A DNA stretch of 64,000 nt, from the NCBI GenBank assembly GCA_946478865.1, contig CAMLDO010000004.1, positions 97,983 through 161,982 on the forward strand. Direction: 5' to 3'. Source of the DNA: an uncultured Methylobacillus sp. Lineage in GTDB: Bacteria > Pseudomonadota > Gammaproteobacteria > Burkholderiales > Methylophilaceae. The notes beneath the pieces were generated by a model. The model ran no database searches, was not told the DNA's origin, and was given only the letters and a program-made list of their open reading frames with translations. A program made the position numbers and the translations under genes. Position 1 is the first letter of the stretch, and each line of letters opens with the position of its first letter. Positions 11,554 to 20,675 of this stretch are shown one piece after another.

Positions 11554-12026
11554 TACTTGAGGCCCTCCAGAATTTCATCCACCTTTTCGGGCGTGAGGCA
11601 TTCGCACATTTGCTTGTTGTTGATATGAAACAGCGGCGCACCGCCACAGCAGCCCATGCACTCGCCTTCCTTCAGCGTGAATTTACCGTCCGCCGTGGTT
11701 TCGTTGAAACCGATGCCGAGACGCTTTTCCAGATGCTCGACGATCTCGTCGGAGCCGCGCAGCATGCAGGAAATATTGGTGCATACCGTGATCTTGTGCT
11801 GGCCGACCGGCTCCAGTTCGTACATGTTGTAGAACGTTGCCACTTCCAGCGCGGCGATTTCGGGAATGCCGAGATATTGCGCGACAAAGGCAATGGTGTC
11901 CTTGGACAACCAGCCCAGCTCGTCCTGAGCGATACGCAACGCGGACATCACGGCCGATTGACGACGGTCGTCGGGATACTTGGTGAGTTCCTTGTCGATT
12001 TTGGCGAGGGATTCGGGGGATAACAT
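11553..12026 (-). CDS. nuoE: NADH-quinone oxidoreductase subunit E (2Fe-2S)
   Basis: A 157-residue thioredoxin-like ferredoxin carrying cluster N1a. The ligands C82, C87, C123 and C127 keep the family spacing (CTNISC, then ECMGCCGG). It partners NuoF in the NADH-oxidising module. The start shares one base with the nuoD stop (TGATG) and the stop shares one base with the nuoF start. Nothing unusual is seen. Confidence 0.97.
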
Positions 12027-13279
12027 CAGCGGTCAATCTCTCCAAAAACGATATCCTGCGTGCCGATAATCGCTACCAGGTCGGCAATCATGTGTCCGCG
12101 CGTCATTTCATCCAGCGCCGCGAGGTGCGCGAAGCCTGGTGCGCGAATCTTGAGGCGATACGGCTTGTTGGCGCCGTCCGACACCAGATAAATGCCGAAC
12201 TCGCCCTTGGGGTGCTCGACCGCGGCATAGGCCTCGCCTTCGGGCACATGGAAGCCCTCGGTGAACAGCTTGAAATGATGGATCAGCGCTTCCATGTCCT
12301 GCTTCATGCCGGTACGGGCGGGCGGCGTCACCTTGTGATCCGCGCTCATGACCGGACCGGGGTTCTTGCGCAGCCAGTCGATGCATTGTTTGATGATGCG
12401 GTTGGACTGGCGGAATTCCTCGATACGCACCAGATAGCGGTCGTACGAGTCGCCATGGACGCCGATGGGGATTTCGAAGTCGAGGCGATCATAGACTTCA
12501 TAGGGCTGCTTCTTGCGCAGATCCCAGGCGATGCCAGAGCCACGCAGCATAGGACCCGTCAGACCCAGCGCAAGCGCACGTTCCGGAGACACCACACCGA
12601 TACCAACGGTGCGCTGCTTCCAGATGCGGTTGTCGGTGAGCAGCGTTTCGTACTCATCTACATACGCGGGGAAGCGATTGGTGAAATCCTCGATAAAATC
12701 GAGAACAGACCCTTGACGATTCTCGTTGAGCGCCTTGATCTCGTCCTTGGAGCGGAAACTCGATTCCTGGTACTGCGGCATGCGGTCCGGCAGGTCGCGA
12801 TAGACACCGCCCGGGCGATAGTAAGCCGCATGCATGCGCGCGCCGGACACTGCCTCGTACACGTCAAACAAGTCCTCGCGCTCGCGGAAGGCATACAGGA
12901 ACACCGTCATCGCGCCCACGTCCAGTGCGTGCGCCCCCAGCCACAGCAGGTGGTTGAGGATACGGGTGATTTCGTCGAACATCACACGGATGTACTGCGC
13001 ACGCTCCGGCACCTCCAGCCCCATGAGCTTTTCAATCGCCATTACGTAAGCGTGCTCGTTGGCCATCATGGACACGTAATCGAGGCGATCCATGTAGGGT
13101 ACGGATTGCAGGAAAGTACGGTTTTCAGCGAGCTTCTCGGTGCCGCGATGCAGCAGGCCGATATGCGGGTCGGCACGCTCGATCACTTCGCCGTCCAGTT
13201 CCAGCACGAGACGCAGCACGCCGTGCGCAGCGGGGTGCTGCGGGCCGAAGTTCATGGTGTAGTTGCGAATCTCGGCCAT
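12026..13279 (-). CDS. nuoD: NADH-quinone oxidoreductase subunit D
   Basis: A 417-residue peripheral-arm subunit related to the large subunit of NiFe hydrogenases; it lines the quinone-binding cavity with NuoB. The N-terminus [20 protein letters not shown] includes the conserved quinone-site histidine region, and the [11 protein letters not shown] and [16 protein letters not shown] segments are diagnostic. NuoC and NuoD are separate genes here, unlike the E. coli fusion. It starts 2 bases after the nuoC stop. Confidence 0.97.
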   Translation of the reverse strand: MAEIRNYTMNFGPQHPAAHGVLRLVLELDGEVIERADPHIGLLHRGTEKLAENRTFLQSVPYMDRLDYVSMMANEHAYVMAIEKLMGLEVPERAQYIRVMFDEITRILNHLLWLGAHALDVGAMTVFLYAFREREDLFDVYEAVSGARMHAAYYRPGGVYRDLPDRMPQYQESSFRSKDEIKALNENRQGSVLDFIEDFTNRFPAYVDEYETLLTDNRIWKQRTVGIGVVSPERALALGLTGPMLRGSGIAWDLRKKQPYEVYDRLDFEIPIGVHGDSYDRYLVRIEEFRQSNRIIKQCIDWLRKNPGPVMSADHKVTPPARTGMKQDMEALIHHFKLFTEGFHVPEGEAYAAVEHPKGEFGIYLVSDGANKPYRLKIRAPGFAHLAALDEMTRGHMIADLVAIIGTQDIVFGEIDR

Positions 13280-13281
13280 GA

Positions 13282-13878
13282 CTAACCTTTGTGAAAACCT
13301 TCGTCGCGGATGATGCGCGGCACATTGTTGCGCTCATCGATGGAAACCGGCTGATAGACCACGCGCTGCTGCTCGGGGTCGTAGCGCATCTCGACATTGC
13401 CGATCATCGGGAAGTCCTTGCGGAACGGATGCCCGACGAAACCGTAGTCGGTCAACAAACGACGCAGGTCGGGATGGCCTTCGAACATGATGCCGAACAG
13501 GTCGAACGCCTCGCGCTCGAACCAGTTGGCGGTCGGCCAGACGCCAACCACGGAGGCCAGAACCGGGAATTCGTCATCCGCGGCAAACACCTTGAGGCGC
13601 AGACGCTGATTGAGCGATACGGAGAGCAGATGATACGCCACGGCAAAACGCGGGCCGGCCCATGTGCCTTCGCCGTAATCACGATAGTCGAGGCCGCACA
13701 GGTCAATCAGCTGCTCGAATTTGAGCCCTTCCGCATCGCGCAGAATGCCGCATACTTCAATGAGGTCAGCCGGCTTGACGCGTATCGTGATTTCGCCGAC
13801 ATGCACGGTAAAGTCCGTGATCTTGTCGCCCAAGGCAGACTTCAGGCTTTCGGACAGTTTTTCCAGGCGCGGGGACAT
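13282..13878 (-). CDS. nuoC: NADH-quinone oxidoreductase subunit C
   Basis: A 198-residue peripheral-arm subunit (30 kDa type). The diagnostic region is [43 protein letters not shown] around residues 115-160, with the invariant REAxDLFG and GHPLRKDFP-like signatures. It stabilises the NuoB-D-I module. The gene lies 9 bases downstream of nuoB and 2 bases upstream of nuoD. Confidence 0.97.
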   Translation of the reverse strand: MSPRLEKLSESLKSALGDKITDFTVHVGEITIRVKPADLIEVCGILRDAEGLKFEQLIDLCGLDYRDYGEGTWAGPRFAVAYHLLSVSLNQRLRLKVFAADDEFPVLASVVGVWPTANWFEREAFDLFGIMFEGHPDLRRLLTDYGFVGHPFRKDFPMIGNVEMRYDPEQQRVVYQPVSIDERNNVPRIIRDEGFHKG

Positions 13879-13887
13879 TTGTTGTTC

Positions 13888-14364
13888 TTAACGGGCGATG
13901 GTATTGGTACGTTTGATCTTCTTTTGCAGCTGAATAATGCCGTAGAGCAAGGCCTCGGCAGTCGGGGGGCAGCCCGGCACGTATACGTCAACCGGCACGA
14001 TACGGTCGCAGCCACGCACCACAGCATAGGAATAGTGATAGTAGCCACCGCCATTGGCACAGGATCCCATCGAGATCACCCAGCGCGGCTCGGCCATCTG
14101 GTCGTAGACCTTGCGCAATGCAGGCGCCATCTTGTTGACCAGGGTGCCTGCGACGATCATCACGTCTGACTGGCGGGGGCTGGGGCGGAATACGATACCG
14201 AAGCGGTCCAGGTCATAACGGGAGGCGCCGGCATGCATCATTTCCACAGCGCAGCAGGCAAGGCCAAAAGTCATCGGCCACATCGAACCCGTACGCGTAT
14301 AGTTGATGACCGTATCGAGCGTTGTGGTGACAAAACCTTTTTCGAGTACGCCTTCGATGCTCAT
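13888..14364 (-). CDS. nuoB: NADH-quinone oxidoreductase subunit B (cluster N2)
   Basis: A 158-residue subunit that binds the terminal 4Fe-4S cluster N2, which reduces quinone. Ligands are visible as the adjacent C37-C38 ([10 protein letters not shown]), C102 (GSCANGGG) and C132 ([11 protein letters not shown]). The start [17 protein letters not shown] is the normal betaproteobacterial N-terminus. Upstream is the operon's only long spacer; a TGGAG 11 bases before the ATG is the likely ribosome site. It is followed by nuoC after 9 bases. Confidence 0.97.
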   Translation of the reverse strand: MSIEGVLEKGFVTTTLDTVINYTRTGSMWPMTFGLACCAVEMMHAGASRYDLDRFGIVFRPSPRQSDVMIVAGTLVNKMAPALRKVYDQMAEPRWVISMGSCANGGGYYHYSYAVVRGCDRIVPVDVYVPGCPPTAEALLYGIIQLQKKIKRTNTIAR

Positions 14365-14367
14365 GTG

Positions 14368-14475
14368 CTAATACGCTCCAGTATCCGCGAAAGATACGTT
14401 CGACACCGTATCGCCGAACATCATTCGCGGACGTTCGCCTCCAGCCCTTCGGGCCGGAGCCTTCTCACTGTTCAT
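14368..14475 (-). CDS. Possible 35-residue small protein between nuoA and nuoB
   Basis: An open frame of 36 codons fills almost the entire nuoA-nuoB spacer, starting 5 bases after the nuoA stop and ending 3 bases before the nuoB start. A GGGAG lies 8 bases before its ATG. The predicted peptide begins MNSEKAPARRAGGERPRMMF and has no recognisable domain. The frame uses several codons uncommon in the neighbours (AGG, CGA, GGA), and the same DNA forms strong inverted repeats, so this may be a structured RNA rather than a gene. The packing is the main argument for coding. Confidence 0.3.
   Translation of the reverse strand: MNSEKAPARRAGGERPRMMFGDTVSNVSFADTGAY
14384..14459 (-). other. Structured RNA spacer between nuoA and nuoB
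   Basis: Two inverted repeats are visible. One pairs 14439-14447 with 14451-14459 (nine pairs, one G-U, three-base loop). The other pairs 14384-14391 with 14424-14431 (TCCGCGAA with TTCGCGGA, perfect) and encloses a six-pair stem, 14393-14398 with 14407-14412 (GATACG with CGTATC). There is no U-run after either hairpin, so a terminator is unlikely. An mRNA processing or differential-expression element is an inference. Confidence 0.5.
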
Positions 14476-14480
14476 GATGT

Positions 14481-14837
14481 TTACTCCCACTCAAGCGCCC
14501 CCTTCATCCACTCGTAGATGAAGCCGACCACCAGCACGCCAAGGAACACCATCATGGCGACAAAGCCGAACAGGCCGATTTCCTGGATGACGACTGCCCA
14601 GGGGAAAAGAAACGCAATTTCGAGATCGAACAGAATAAAGAGGATGGCGACGAGGTAATACCGGACGTCGAATTTCATGCGGGCGTCTTCGAAAGCCTCG
14701 AAACCGCATTCGTAGGGAGAGTTTTTTTCGCTGTCAGGACGACTGGGAGCAACGACCTTGCCGAGAATAATGGGGACCACGCCGACTCCGAGGCCGACCA
14801 GTATAAAAAGCAGAATCGGAAAATAATTTTCCAGCAC
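14481..14837 (-). CDS. nuoA: NADH-quinone oxidoreductase subunit A
   Basis: A 118-residue membrane protein with three helices and the diagnostic loop [38 protein letters not shown], which contains the invariant Cys that shields the quinone site. It is the first gene of the complex I operon, 70 bases downstream of tRNA-Leu. A poly-purine ribosome site directly before the ATG was not obvious. It ends in KGALEWE, then the unusual structured spacer before nuoB. Confidence 0.97.
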   Translation of the reverse strand: MLENYFPILLFILVGLGVGVVPIILGKVVAPSRPDSEKNSPYECGFEAFEDARMKFDVRYYLVAILFILFDLEIAFLFPWAVVIQEIGLFGFVAMMVFLGVLVVGFIYEWMKGALEWE

Positions 14838-14907
14838 GCTAGAACCCAGTTCTTTCCCGCCTAATCCCGGCTAGGGTTTGGAAACCGCAAGGCTTCCGAA
14901 ATTTATT

Positions 14908-14992
14908 TGGTGCCGACGGCGAGACTCGAACTCGCACGACTTTCGTCACTACCCCCTCAAGATAGCGTGTCTACCAATTTCACCACGTCGGC
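14908..14992 (-). tRNA. tRNA-Leu, anticodon GAG
   Basis: Read on the minus strand the 85 bases fold as a class II tRNA: acceptor arms GCCGACG and CGTCGGC, discriminator A and an encoded CCA end, an anticodon loop TTGAGGG closed by CTATC/GGTAG (anticodon GAG, decoding CUC/CUU), a long variable arm, and a T-loop GTTCGAGTC. It sits between secG and nuoA, the usual place in betaproteobacteria. Confidence 0.95.
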
Positions 14993-15026
14993 AACTGTGG
15001 GCTGAAGCCCGAACTGCAATTAAAAC

Positions 15027-15368
15027 TTATTGAGGTACATCCTTTGCCTTGGGGGCCTCGGGCACGGAAGGATCGACCGGCTTGACCGCCGACGGAGCTT
15101 CAGTTGCTGGAGCCTTGACCACGCTTGAATTCTTGCCGCTATGACCCGACAGATAAGCCAGGGTCAAGCTGGTGATGAAAAATACGGTAACCATGCCGGC
15201 GGTGGCACGGCTGAGCAGATTGGCAGAGCCGCTGACACCGAAGAGGCTGCCGGACGCGCCGCTACCGAAGGCAGCACCCATGTCGGCACCTTTGCCGTGT
15301 TGCAGCAGTACCAAGCCGATGACGCCAGCCGCCGCAATGAGATGCACTACCCAAACGATTGTTTCCAT
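15027..15368 (-). CDS. secG: Preprotein translocase subunit SecG
   Basis: A 113-residue protein with two membrane helices (about residues 3-20 and 52-72) separated by the conserved loop LLQHGKGADMGAAFGSGASGSLFG, diagnostic for SecG. It assists SecYE-mediated export at the inner membrane. The last 35 residues are a Pro/Ala/Lys-rich tail (VKAPATEAPSAVKPVDPS) that is variable in the family. It lies 20 bases downstream of tpiA on the same strand, the common tpiA-secG arrangement. Confidence 0.96.
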   Translation of the reverse strand: METIVWVVHLIAAAGVIGLVLLQHGKGADMGAAFGSGASGSLFGVSGSANLLSRATAGMVTVFFITSLTLAYLSGHSGKNSSVVKAPATEAPSAVKPVDPSVPEAPKAKDVPQ

Positions 15369-15388
15369 TAAACCTTACCAACCTTACA

Positions 15389-16141
15389 TTAATTGGCTGC
15401 CCGGCAAATCGCGAGGAATTCCTCAGCAACCAGCGACGCGTGACCTACAAGTGCACCGTCGATGTCCGGCATAGACAGTAATTGTGCCGCATTTGCGACT
15501 CGAACGCTACCCCCATGTAGGATTAATAGCTGGGCTGCAGCCATTTTATCGAGACGCGCGACGCGATTCCGGATAAAGGCATGCACAGCCTGCGCCTTTT
15601 CCGGCGCGGCTCCGCGGCCTGTCCCGATCGCCCAGACCGGCTCATAGGCCAGTACGCCCTTGCACAACCCTCTGGGGCCAAAACGATTCAGCACCGCGTC
15701 GAGTTGCCGCGCAACCACTTCCTCGGTTTGCCCCGCCTCATATTCTTCGCGCGTTTCGCCTATGCACAGGATAGGTTTCATGCCGTCCTTGACCGACGCC
15801 TCGAACTTGGCCGCCACCACGGAATCGCTTTCATTGCATAGCTCTCGCCGCTCGGAGTGCCCGATGATGACGTAGCTGCAACCGAAATCGACCAGCATGT
15901 GCGGCGCTACCGATCCGGTAAATGCGCCCGCCTCGAACTGGCTCATATTCTGTGCGCCCCATGCAATATGACTGCCATGCAGCATCGCCTGCGCCTGGAA
16001 CAGATAAGGGGTCGGCACGCATACCGCGTAATCCGCATGCCGGTAATCGCGTAACCCGTCGATGAGGGCTTCGAGCAGAGCCTTGTTGGATTCAAGGTTC
16101 CCATGCATCTTCCAATTCCCCACCACCAGCTTGCGCCGCAT
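15389..16141 (-). CDS. tpiA: Triosephosphate isomerase
   Basis: A 250-residue TIM-barrel enzyme that interconverts dihydroxyacetone phosphate and glyceraldehyde 3-phosphate. Visible active-site elements are NWKMHGN near the N-terminus (catalytic Lys), VIIGHSERR (electrophilic His) and [11 protein letters not shown] (catalytic Glu and the mobile loop). The frame is open 26 codons further upstream, but [15 protein letters not shown] is the family N-terminus and gives a normal length. A TTGACC-17-TATGAT promoter lies just upstream. secG follows after 20 bases. Confidence 0.96.
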   Translation of the reverse strand: MRRKLVVGNWKMHGNLESNKALLEALIDGLRDYRHADYAVCVPTPYLFQAQAMLHGSHIAWGAQNMSQFEAGAFTGSVAPHMLVDFGCSYVIIGHSERRELCNESDSVVAAKFEASVKDGMKPILCIGETREEYEAGQTEEVVARQLDAVLNRFGPRGLCKGVLAYEPVWAIGTGRGAAPEKAQAVHAFIRNRVARLDKMAAAQLLILHGGSVRVANAAQLLSMPDIDGALVGHASLVAEEFLAICRAAN

Positions 16142-16168
16142 TCGGTTCTTCCGCAAAAAAACCGCGCA

Positions 16169-16197
16169 ATCATACCGACCAAAGCGATTGTGGTCAA
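16169..16197 (-). promoter_or_regulatory. Probable sigma-70 promoter of tpiA-secG
   Basis: On the minus strand a TTGACC -35 box (16192-16197) and a TATGAT -10 box (16169-16174) are separated by exactly 17 bases. The expected transcription start lies about 20 bases before the tpiA start codon. Assignment is by consensus match only. Confidence 0.65.
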
Positions 16198-16248
16198 AAG
16201 CGCGCACAGCAAACTTCACGGCCTTTTTATATTCTTTTTAGAAATAAA

Positions 16249-16294
16249 CATATCGAAACAAATTATTTTTAATTATTCATACCCGTTGCTAAAG
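16249..16294 (+). promoter_or_regulatory. AT-rich sulfur-type promoter upstream of yezD
   Basis: An AT-rich stretch carries ATATCGAAACAAATTATT (16249-16266) followed by a probable -10 box TAAAGT (16289-16294), 31 bases before the yezD ATG. No good -35 box is seen, as expected for an activator-dependent promoter. The motif resembles those at 20581 (sbp2) and 23924 (cysT). A CysB-type activator is an inference. Confidence 0.5.
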
Positions 16295-16324
16295 TGCGCC
16301 CATTCGATTGATGAGGAGGCGGTT

Positions 16325-16498
16325 ATGTCCCAGGCAAATACGCAACAAAAACCTGCACTTGTGCAGGAGATCCTGCGAGCGATCGACAGCGTTCGCTTCG
16401 GATCCATCGAGATCACCGTGCATGAAGGCCGCGTGACTCAGATCGAGAAGCGGGAAAAAGTGCGTTTTACCAGCCAACCGCTGGAAAAGACCTCTTGA
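16325..16498 (+). CDS. YezD-family (DUF2292) small protein
   Basis: A 57-residue protein. The core LRAIDSVRFGSIEITVHEGRVTQIEKREKVRF is typical of the DUF2292/YezD family, whose members often lie beside sulfate-assimilation genes. The start is fixed by GAGGAGG about 6 bases upstream of the ATG, although the frame is open further upstream. It opens the sulfur region: the OprP-like porin begins 105 bases later and sbp1 beyond it. Biochemical function is not established; a role in sulfur starvation is inferred from context and promoter. Confidence 0.8.
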   Translation: MSQANTQQKPALVQEILRAIDSVRFGSIEITVHEGRVTQIEKREKVRFTSQPLEKTS

Positions 16499-16603
16499 CC
16501 CTGGATTGCCCATCGGACGACCGAAGGCAGGAAACACAAGTGAAACGGGAGCTGACCGGACGGCCGGAAGATCTCCAGAACCATACTAATTTAGGAGATT
16601 GAA

Positions 16604-18076
16604 ATGTCATTCAAGAGAACTCTGCTGAGTTCGCTGCTGGTCGGCAGCGGTCTGATTGCCACCCCGGCTCTGGCCAACGATAGTTCGGAGCTGGAACAAC
16701 TGCGTGCGCTGGTGCAGGAACTGGACCAGAAAGTGCGTGTGCTGGACCGCAAGAGTGAAATTGCGGCCGAAGAAGCGGCTGCAAAGAAAAAGGAAACGCC
16801 CGTGCTGGTCGCAGGCGAAAAAGGCTTCGGCTTCAAGTCGGCCGACGGCAATTTCGAATACAAACTACGCGGCCTGATTCAGCTCGACCACCGCAGTTTC
16901 GGGGATGACGAGGTCAACAATGTCGACCAGCTCGATGGCTTTCTCGCGCGTCGCATCCGCCCGACGTTCGAAGGCACCGTCTTCGGCAAATACGACTTCC
17001 GCTTTACCCCCGAATTCGGCGAAGGCGTGAATCGCGCCCAGGACAGCGGCAATATCGCCCGCGTAGTCGATGCCTACATCGATGCCCGCTTCCAGCCGTG
17101 GTTCAAGGTGCGCGCAGGTAAGTTCAAGCCCTTCGTTGGCCTCGAACGTCTGCAAAGCGGCAGCGATATCAAGTTCCTGGAGCGCAGCTATGTCAGCAAC
17201 AACATCCTGCCCAACCGCGACTTGGGTGTCTCGCTGCACGGCGATGTGCTGGACGGCAAGCTGAACTACGCCGTGGGTGTATTCAACGGCAGCGTAGACG
17301 GCTCCGAAAACACAACCACGCAGGACAACAACATCGACAAGGACTACGCCGCACGCGTTTTCGTGCAGCCGTTCAAGGATAGCGATAGCGCCCTGGCCGG
17401 TCTCGGCGTAGGCCTGGCCGCCACTTACGGAGATGCCGAGGGCACAGCTTCCGTCACCAATCTGCCCAGCGGCTACAAGACACCGGGGCAGGCCAATAAC
17501 TTCTTCAGCTATGCGAGCGGCGTTGTTTCCGATGGCAAGCGTGTCCGCTGGTCTCCGCAGGCTTATTACTACACCGGCCCGTTCGGCCTGCTCGCGGAAT
17601 ATGCCGAAGTGTCGCAGGACGTACGCCGTACTACCGGCGCTGCCCGAAACGACACGCTCAAGAACGATGCATGGCATATCACCGCAAGCTGGTTGCTGAC
17701 CGGAGAAGATGCCTCGTTCAAGGGCGTCAAGCCCAAGACCCCGTTTACCACCGATGGCAGCGGCTGGGGCGCCTGGGAGCTCGTTGCACGCTATCAGGAA
17801 AACAACATCGACAAGGATGCCTTCAGTTCGGCCGCCGCAGGAACTGGCGTTCGCTTCGCAGATCCGCGCACCAGTGCCGAGTCCGCCAAATCGTGGGCTG
17901 TTGGCCTCAACTGGTATCTCAATCAGTGGGTTCGCCTTGCTGTGAATTACGAAGAGACCACGTTCGATGGAGGCGGCAGTGTAGACAGCGCCGGAGCGGC
18001 AACAGGTTCCTTCACCAATGTGCGTGACCGCGATGACGAGCGCCTGCTGTTCTCGCGCCTGCAGATTTCCTTCTAA
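16604..18076 (+). CDS. OprO/OprP-type anion porin, probably sulfate-linked
   Basis: A 490-residue outer-membrane protein. A signal peptide (cleavage near ALA-ND, about residue 25) is followed by a short coiled coil (SSELEQLRALVQELDQKVRVLDRK) as in OprP-like porins, then a beta-barrel ending in an aromatic C-terminus (LLFSRLQISF). AGGAGA lies just before the ATG. Known OprP/OprO proteins take up phosphate or polyphosphate. Here the gene is followed after 27 bases by a sulfate-binding protein gene and preceded by yezD, so sulfate or sulfonate passage is the likelier role, inferred from context only. Confidence 0.85.
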   Translation: MSFKRTLLSSLLVGSGLIATPALANDSSELEQLRALVQELDQKVRVLDRKSEIAAEEAAAKKKETPVLVAGEKGFGFKSADGNFEYKLRGLIQLDHRSFGDDEVNNVDQLDGFLARRIRPTFEGTVFGKYDFRFTPEFGEGVNRAQDSGNIARVVDAYIDARFQPWFKVRAGKFKPFVGLERLQSGSDIKFLERSYVSNNILPNRDLGVSLHGDVLDGKLNYAVGVFNGSVDGSENTTTQDNNIDKDYAARVFVQPFKDSDSALAGLGVGLAATYGDAEGTASVTNLPSGYKTPGQANNFFSYASGVVSDGKRVRWSPQAYYYTGPFGLLAEYAEVSQDVRRTTGAARNDTLKNDAWHITASWLLTGEDASFKGVKPKTPFTTDGSGWGAWELVARYQENNIDKDAFSSAAAGTGVRFADPRTSAESAKSWAVGLNWYLNQWVRLAVNYEETTFDGGGSVDSAGAATGSFTNVRDRDDERLLFSRLQISF

Positions 18077-18103
18077 AACATGTACAGCAAAGGACGTATC
18101 AAC

Positions 18104-19114
18104 ATGAAAAATTTCATCCTCGCCCTGAGCGGCCTGATCGCGATATTGGCGCTGGCCAATCCGCTGACGGCCTCCGCTGCGGACGTGACGCTGCTCAACG
18201 TGTCGTACGACCCGACGCGCGAGCTTTACCAGGACTATAACGCCGCCTTCGCCAAGTACTGGAAGGCCAAGAGCGGCGACAACGTCACCATCAAGCAGTC
18301 GCATGGCGGCTCAGGCAAGCAGGCCCGGGCCATCATCGACGGCCTGGAGGCGGATGTGGCTACCCTGGCGCTCGCTTATGACGTCGACCAGCTCAGCGAA
18401 AAAGGCAAGCTGATCCCCAAGGACTGGCAGAAGCGTTTGCAGCACAACAGCTCGCCTTACACTTCAACCATTGTGTTCCTGGTACGCAAGGGCAACCCCA
18501 AGAAGATCAAGGACTGGAACGATCTCGTGAAGCCGGGCATCTCGGTGATCACGCCGAATCCGAAGACTTCGGGCGGTGCGCGCTGGAACTACCTGGCTGC
18601 ATGGGCCTATGCGCTCAAGCAGAACAACAATGACGAGGCAAAGGCCAAGGAGTTCGTGGGCAAGCTGTTCAAGAACGTGCCGGTGCTGGATTCCGGCGCA
18701 CGCGGCTCCACCACCACCTTCGTCGAGCGCGGCATCGGCGACGTGCTGCTGGCTTGGGAAAACGAGGCGTTCCTCGCCAAGAAGGAACTGGGCCCGGACA
18801 AGGTGGAAATCGTCGTGCCGTCACTGTCCATCCTGGCCGAACCGCCGGTGACCGTGGTCGACAAGGTAGTGGACAAGCGCAAGACGCGCAAGGTAGCGGA
18901 AGCCTACCTGCAGTATCTCTACAGCGAGGAAGGCCAGGAAATCGCGGCGAAGAACTATTACCGTCCGACGCTGGAATCCGTGGCGAAGAAGTATGAAGCG
19001 CAATTCCCCAAGGTCAGCCTGATCACGATCGATGACGTGTTCGGCGGCTGGGCCAAAGCGCAGAAGACCCACTTCGCAGACGGCGGCGTGTTCGATCAGA
19101 TCTACGCCCGCTAA
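18104..19114 (+). CDS. sbp: Periplasmic sulfate-binding protein
   Basis: A 336-residue periplasmic binding protein for the CysTWA importer. The signal peptide ends near TASA-AD (residues 1-25). The ligand loops are of the Sbp type as I recall E. coli Sbp: [10 protein letters not shown] near 65-74, [12 protein letters not shown] at 156-167 and [11 protein letters not shown] at 196-206. A start 8 codons upstream is possible, but the chosen ATG precedes a normal signal peptide and has AAGGA upstream. It is cotranscribed with the porin and a DUF2325 gene. A paralogue lies at 20676. Confidence 0.93.
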   Translation: MKNFILALSGLIAILALANPLTASAADVTLLNVSYDPTRELYQDYNAAFAKYWKAKSGDNVTIKQSHGGSGKQARAIIDGLEADVATLALAYDVDQLSEKGKLIPKDWQKRLQHNSSPYTSTIVFLVRKGNPKKIKDWNDLVKPGISVITPNPKTSGGARWNYLAAWAYALKQNNNDEAKAKEFVGKLFKNVPVLDSGARGSTTTFVERGIGDVLLAWENEAFLAKKELGPDKVEIVVPSLSILAEPPVTVVDKVVDKRKTRKVAEAYLQYLYSEEGQEIAAKNYYRPTLESVAKKYEAQFPKVSLITIDDVFGGWAKAQKTHFADGGVFDQIYAR

Positions 19115-19144
19115 ACGCAAGCCAGTGAGCGAAGGAGACCTGTC

Positions 19145-19420
19145 ATGACCACGCTGGTAATCGGAGGTGACCGCATCGATTCGATCCGCCGTGAATTGGC
19201 GGAGCATGGCCGGGAGGATATCGAGCACTGGGGCGGGCGCAAGCCGGCCGATACCCGGCGGGCCATTCCCGCCAGGGTAGACCTGGTGATCATGGTCACC
19301 GACTACCTGAGCCACAACATGCTCTACAGCGCGACCATGCGCGCCACGCGCCTGGATCTGCCCATCATCTACAGCCGACGCTCGGCGGTCGAGCTGCGTG
19401 ACAAGCTGGCCCGGCTGTAG
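19145..19420 (+). CDS. DUF2325 family protein
   Basis: A 91-residue cytoplasmic protein with a Rossmann-like alternation: TTLVIGGDRIDSIRRELAEHG at the start, DLVIMVTDYLSHNMLYSATMRA in the middle and LDLPIIYSRRSAVELRDKLARL at the end. This is the pattern of DUF2325 proteins. It follows sbp1 by 30 bases with GAAGGAGACC before the ATG, and a bidirectional terminator follows. Function is unknown; its position suggests a part in sulfate uptake or its control. Confidence 0.8.
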   Translation: MTTLVIGGDRIDSIRRELAEHGREDIEHWGGRKPADTRRAIPARVDLVIMVTDYLSHNMLYSATMRATRLDLPIIYSRRSAVELRDKLARL

Positions 19421-19435
19421 GGGCGAAGCCCAAAC

Positions 19436-19472
19436 AAAAAGGCGCGGTTGCATAAGTAACCGCGCCTTTTTT
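19436..19472. terminator. Bidirectional terminator between DUF2325 and cysK
   Basis: A nine-pair stem GGCGCGGTT/AACCGCGCC with an eight-base loop is flanked by A5 on the left and T6 on the right, so it can end both the rightward sbp1-DUF2325 transcript and the leftward cysK transcript. Confidence 0.85.
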
Positions 19473-19492
19473 CATTTGTACGACCGATAACG

Positions 19493-20467
19493 CTACGCCG
19501 ACAACCCCTGCGCGTCGAACATCCCTTCGAACAGCACCGAACTGAGATAGCGCTCGCCCGAGTCCGGCAGGATGACAACGATGGTCTTGCCGGCATTTTC
19601 GGGGCGCTGCGCCACGCGAACAGCGGCAGCCACGGCGGCACCGCAGGAGATGCCGGAGAGTATGCCTTCCTCTTGCGCAAGACGGCGCGCATACAGCACT
19701 GCATCGTCATTCGACACCTGCTCGACCTGATCCACCAGTGATAAATCCAGCACGTCCGGCACGAAGCCGGCGCCTATGCCCTGGATCTTGTGCGGGCCCG
19801 GCTTCACTTCCTCGCCGTTGCGCGTCTGGGTGATAACCGGGCTCGCAGTCGGCTCGACGGCAACGCTCAGAATGGGCTTGCCCTGGGTTTGCTTGATATA
19901 GCGCGACACCCCCGTGATCGTGCCGCCGGTGCCAACGCCGGAAACCAGGATATCGATCGTGCCGTCGGTATCGTTCCAGATTTCCGGGCCGGTGGTTTGC
20001 TCGTGAATAGCCGGGTTGGCGGGATTCTTGAACTGCTGTAGCAGCACATAACGGCCGGGATCGGACGCAGCGATCTCTTCCGCTTTCGCGATCGCGCCTT
20101 TCATGCCCTTGGCGCCTTCGGTCAGCACGAGTTTGGCGCCGTAAGCGGCGAGCAGCTTGCGGCGCTCGATGCTCATGGTTTCCGGCATGGTCAGCGTGAG
20201 GGGAATACCCTTGGCGGCAGCCACGAAGGCCAGAGCGATGCCGGTATTGCCGCTGGTCGGCTCGACGAGTTCCTTGCCCGGCCCCAGCAGGCCGCGTTTC
20301 TCCGCATCCCAGATCATGGCCGCGCCGATGCGGCACTTGACGGAATACGCGGGATTCCGGCCTTCGATCTTGGCCAGCACGGTCGCCCCCGCGCCATCGG
20401 TTACACGATTCAGCCTGACCAGCGGAGTACGGCCGATGGAAAGCGAGTTGTCCTGATATACGTTCAT
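19493..20467 (-). CDS. cysK: Cysteine synthase A (O-acetylserine sulfhydrylase)
   Basis: A 324-residue PLP enzyme that makes cysteine from O-acetylserine and sulfide. The PLP lysine is in SVKCRIG (about K44), the substrate loop is [10 protein letters not shown], the phosphate-binding loop is [10 protein letters not shown], and a C-terminal [12 protein letters not shown] segment is present. It faces sbp2 across a 208-base divergent promoter region with a good -35/-10 pair. Length matches CysK. It completes the local sulfate-to-cysteine theme, although the reductive genes are not in the window. Confidence 0.96.
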   Translation of the reverse strand: MNVYQDNSLSIGRTPLVRLNRVTDGAGATVLAKIEGRNPAYSVKCRIGAAMIWDAEKRGLLGPGKELVEPTSGNTGIALAFVAAAKGIPLTLTMPETMSIERRKLLAAYGAKLVLTEGAKGMKGAIAKAEEIAASDPGRYVLLQQFKNPANPAIHEQTTGPEIWNDTDGTIDILVSGVGTGGTITGVSRYIKQTQGKPILSVAVEPTASPVITQTRNGEEVKPGPHKIQGIGAGFVPDVLDLSLVDQVEQVSNDDAVLYARRLAQEEGILSGISCGAAVAAAVRVAQRPENAGKTIVVILPDSGERYLSSVLFEGMFDAQGLSA

Positions 20468-20539
20468 TTTTTCTCCGTAGGGATGCGGTTCGAAGGGAAG
20501 CCAGCCCGCCTTCAGGCCAAGCCTTCTGGAATGACGGGT

Positions 20540-20568
20540 AATTTAAGAAGCCTTACCAATACTGTCAA
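20540..20568 (-). promoter_or_regulatory. Promoter of cysK
   Basis: On the minus strand TTGACA (20563-20568) and TAAATT (20540-20545) are separated by 17 bases, a near-consensus sigma-70 promoter. The shared AT-rich motif at 20581-20596 lies directly upstream of the -35 box. Confidence 0.7.
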
Positions 20569-20580
20569 CCTGAGCCATTT

Positions 20581-20645
20581 ATTCGAAATAATTATTTATT
20601 TATAAAACTTTATTCTTTTACAGAATTTAGGTGTGCATTTATATT
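20581..20645 (+). promoter_or_regulatory. AT-rich sulfur-type promoter of sbp2-EAL
   Basis: The shared motif ATTCGAAATAATTATT is at 20581-20596. A TTTACA -35 and TATATT -10 (20640-20645) follow with 17-base spacing, 31 bases between the -10 end and the start codon of sbp2. The motif lies between this promoter and that of cysK, so one regulator could serve both directions. Confidence 0.55.
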
Positions 20646-20675
20646 GCCAGCACACCATAACAACCAAGGAAAACC

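Noticed and set aside
16523..16603. A short GTG frame of about 20 codons between yezD and the porin
   Set aside because: Too short, no ribosome site and it ends at the porin's own ribosome-binding region. No evidence of coding.
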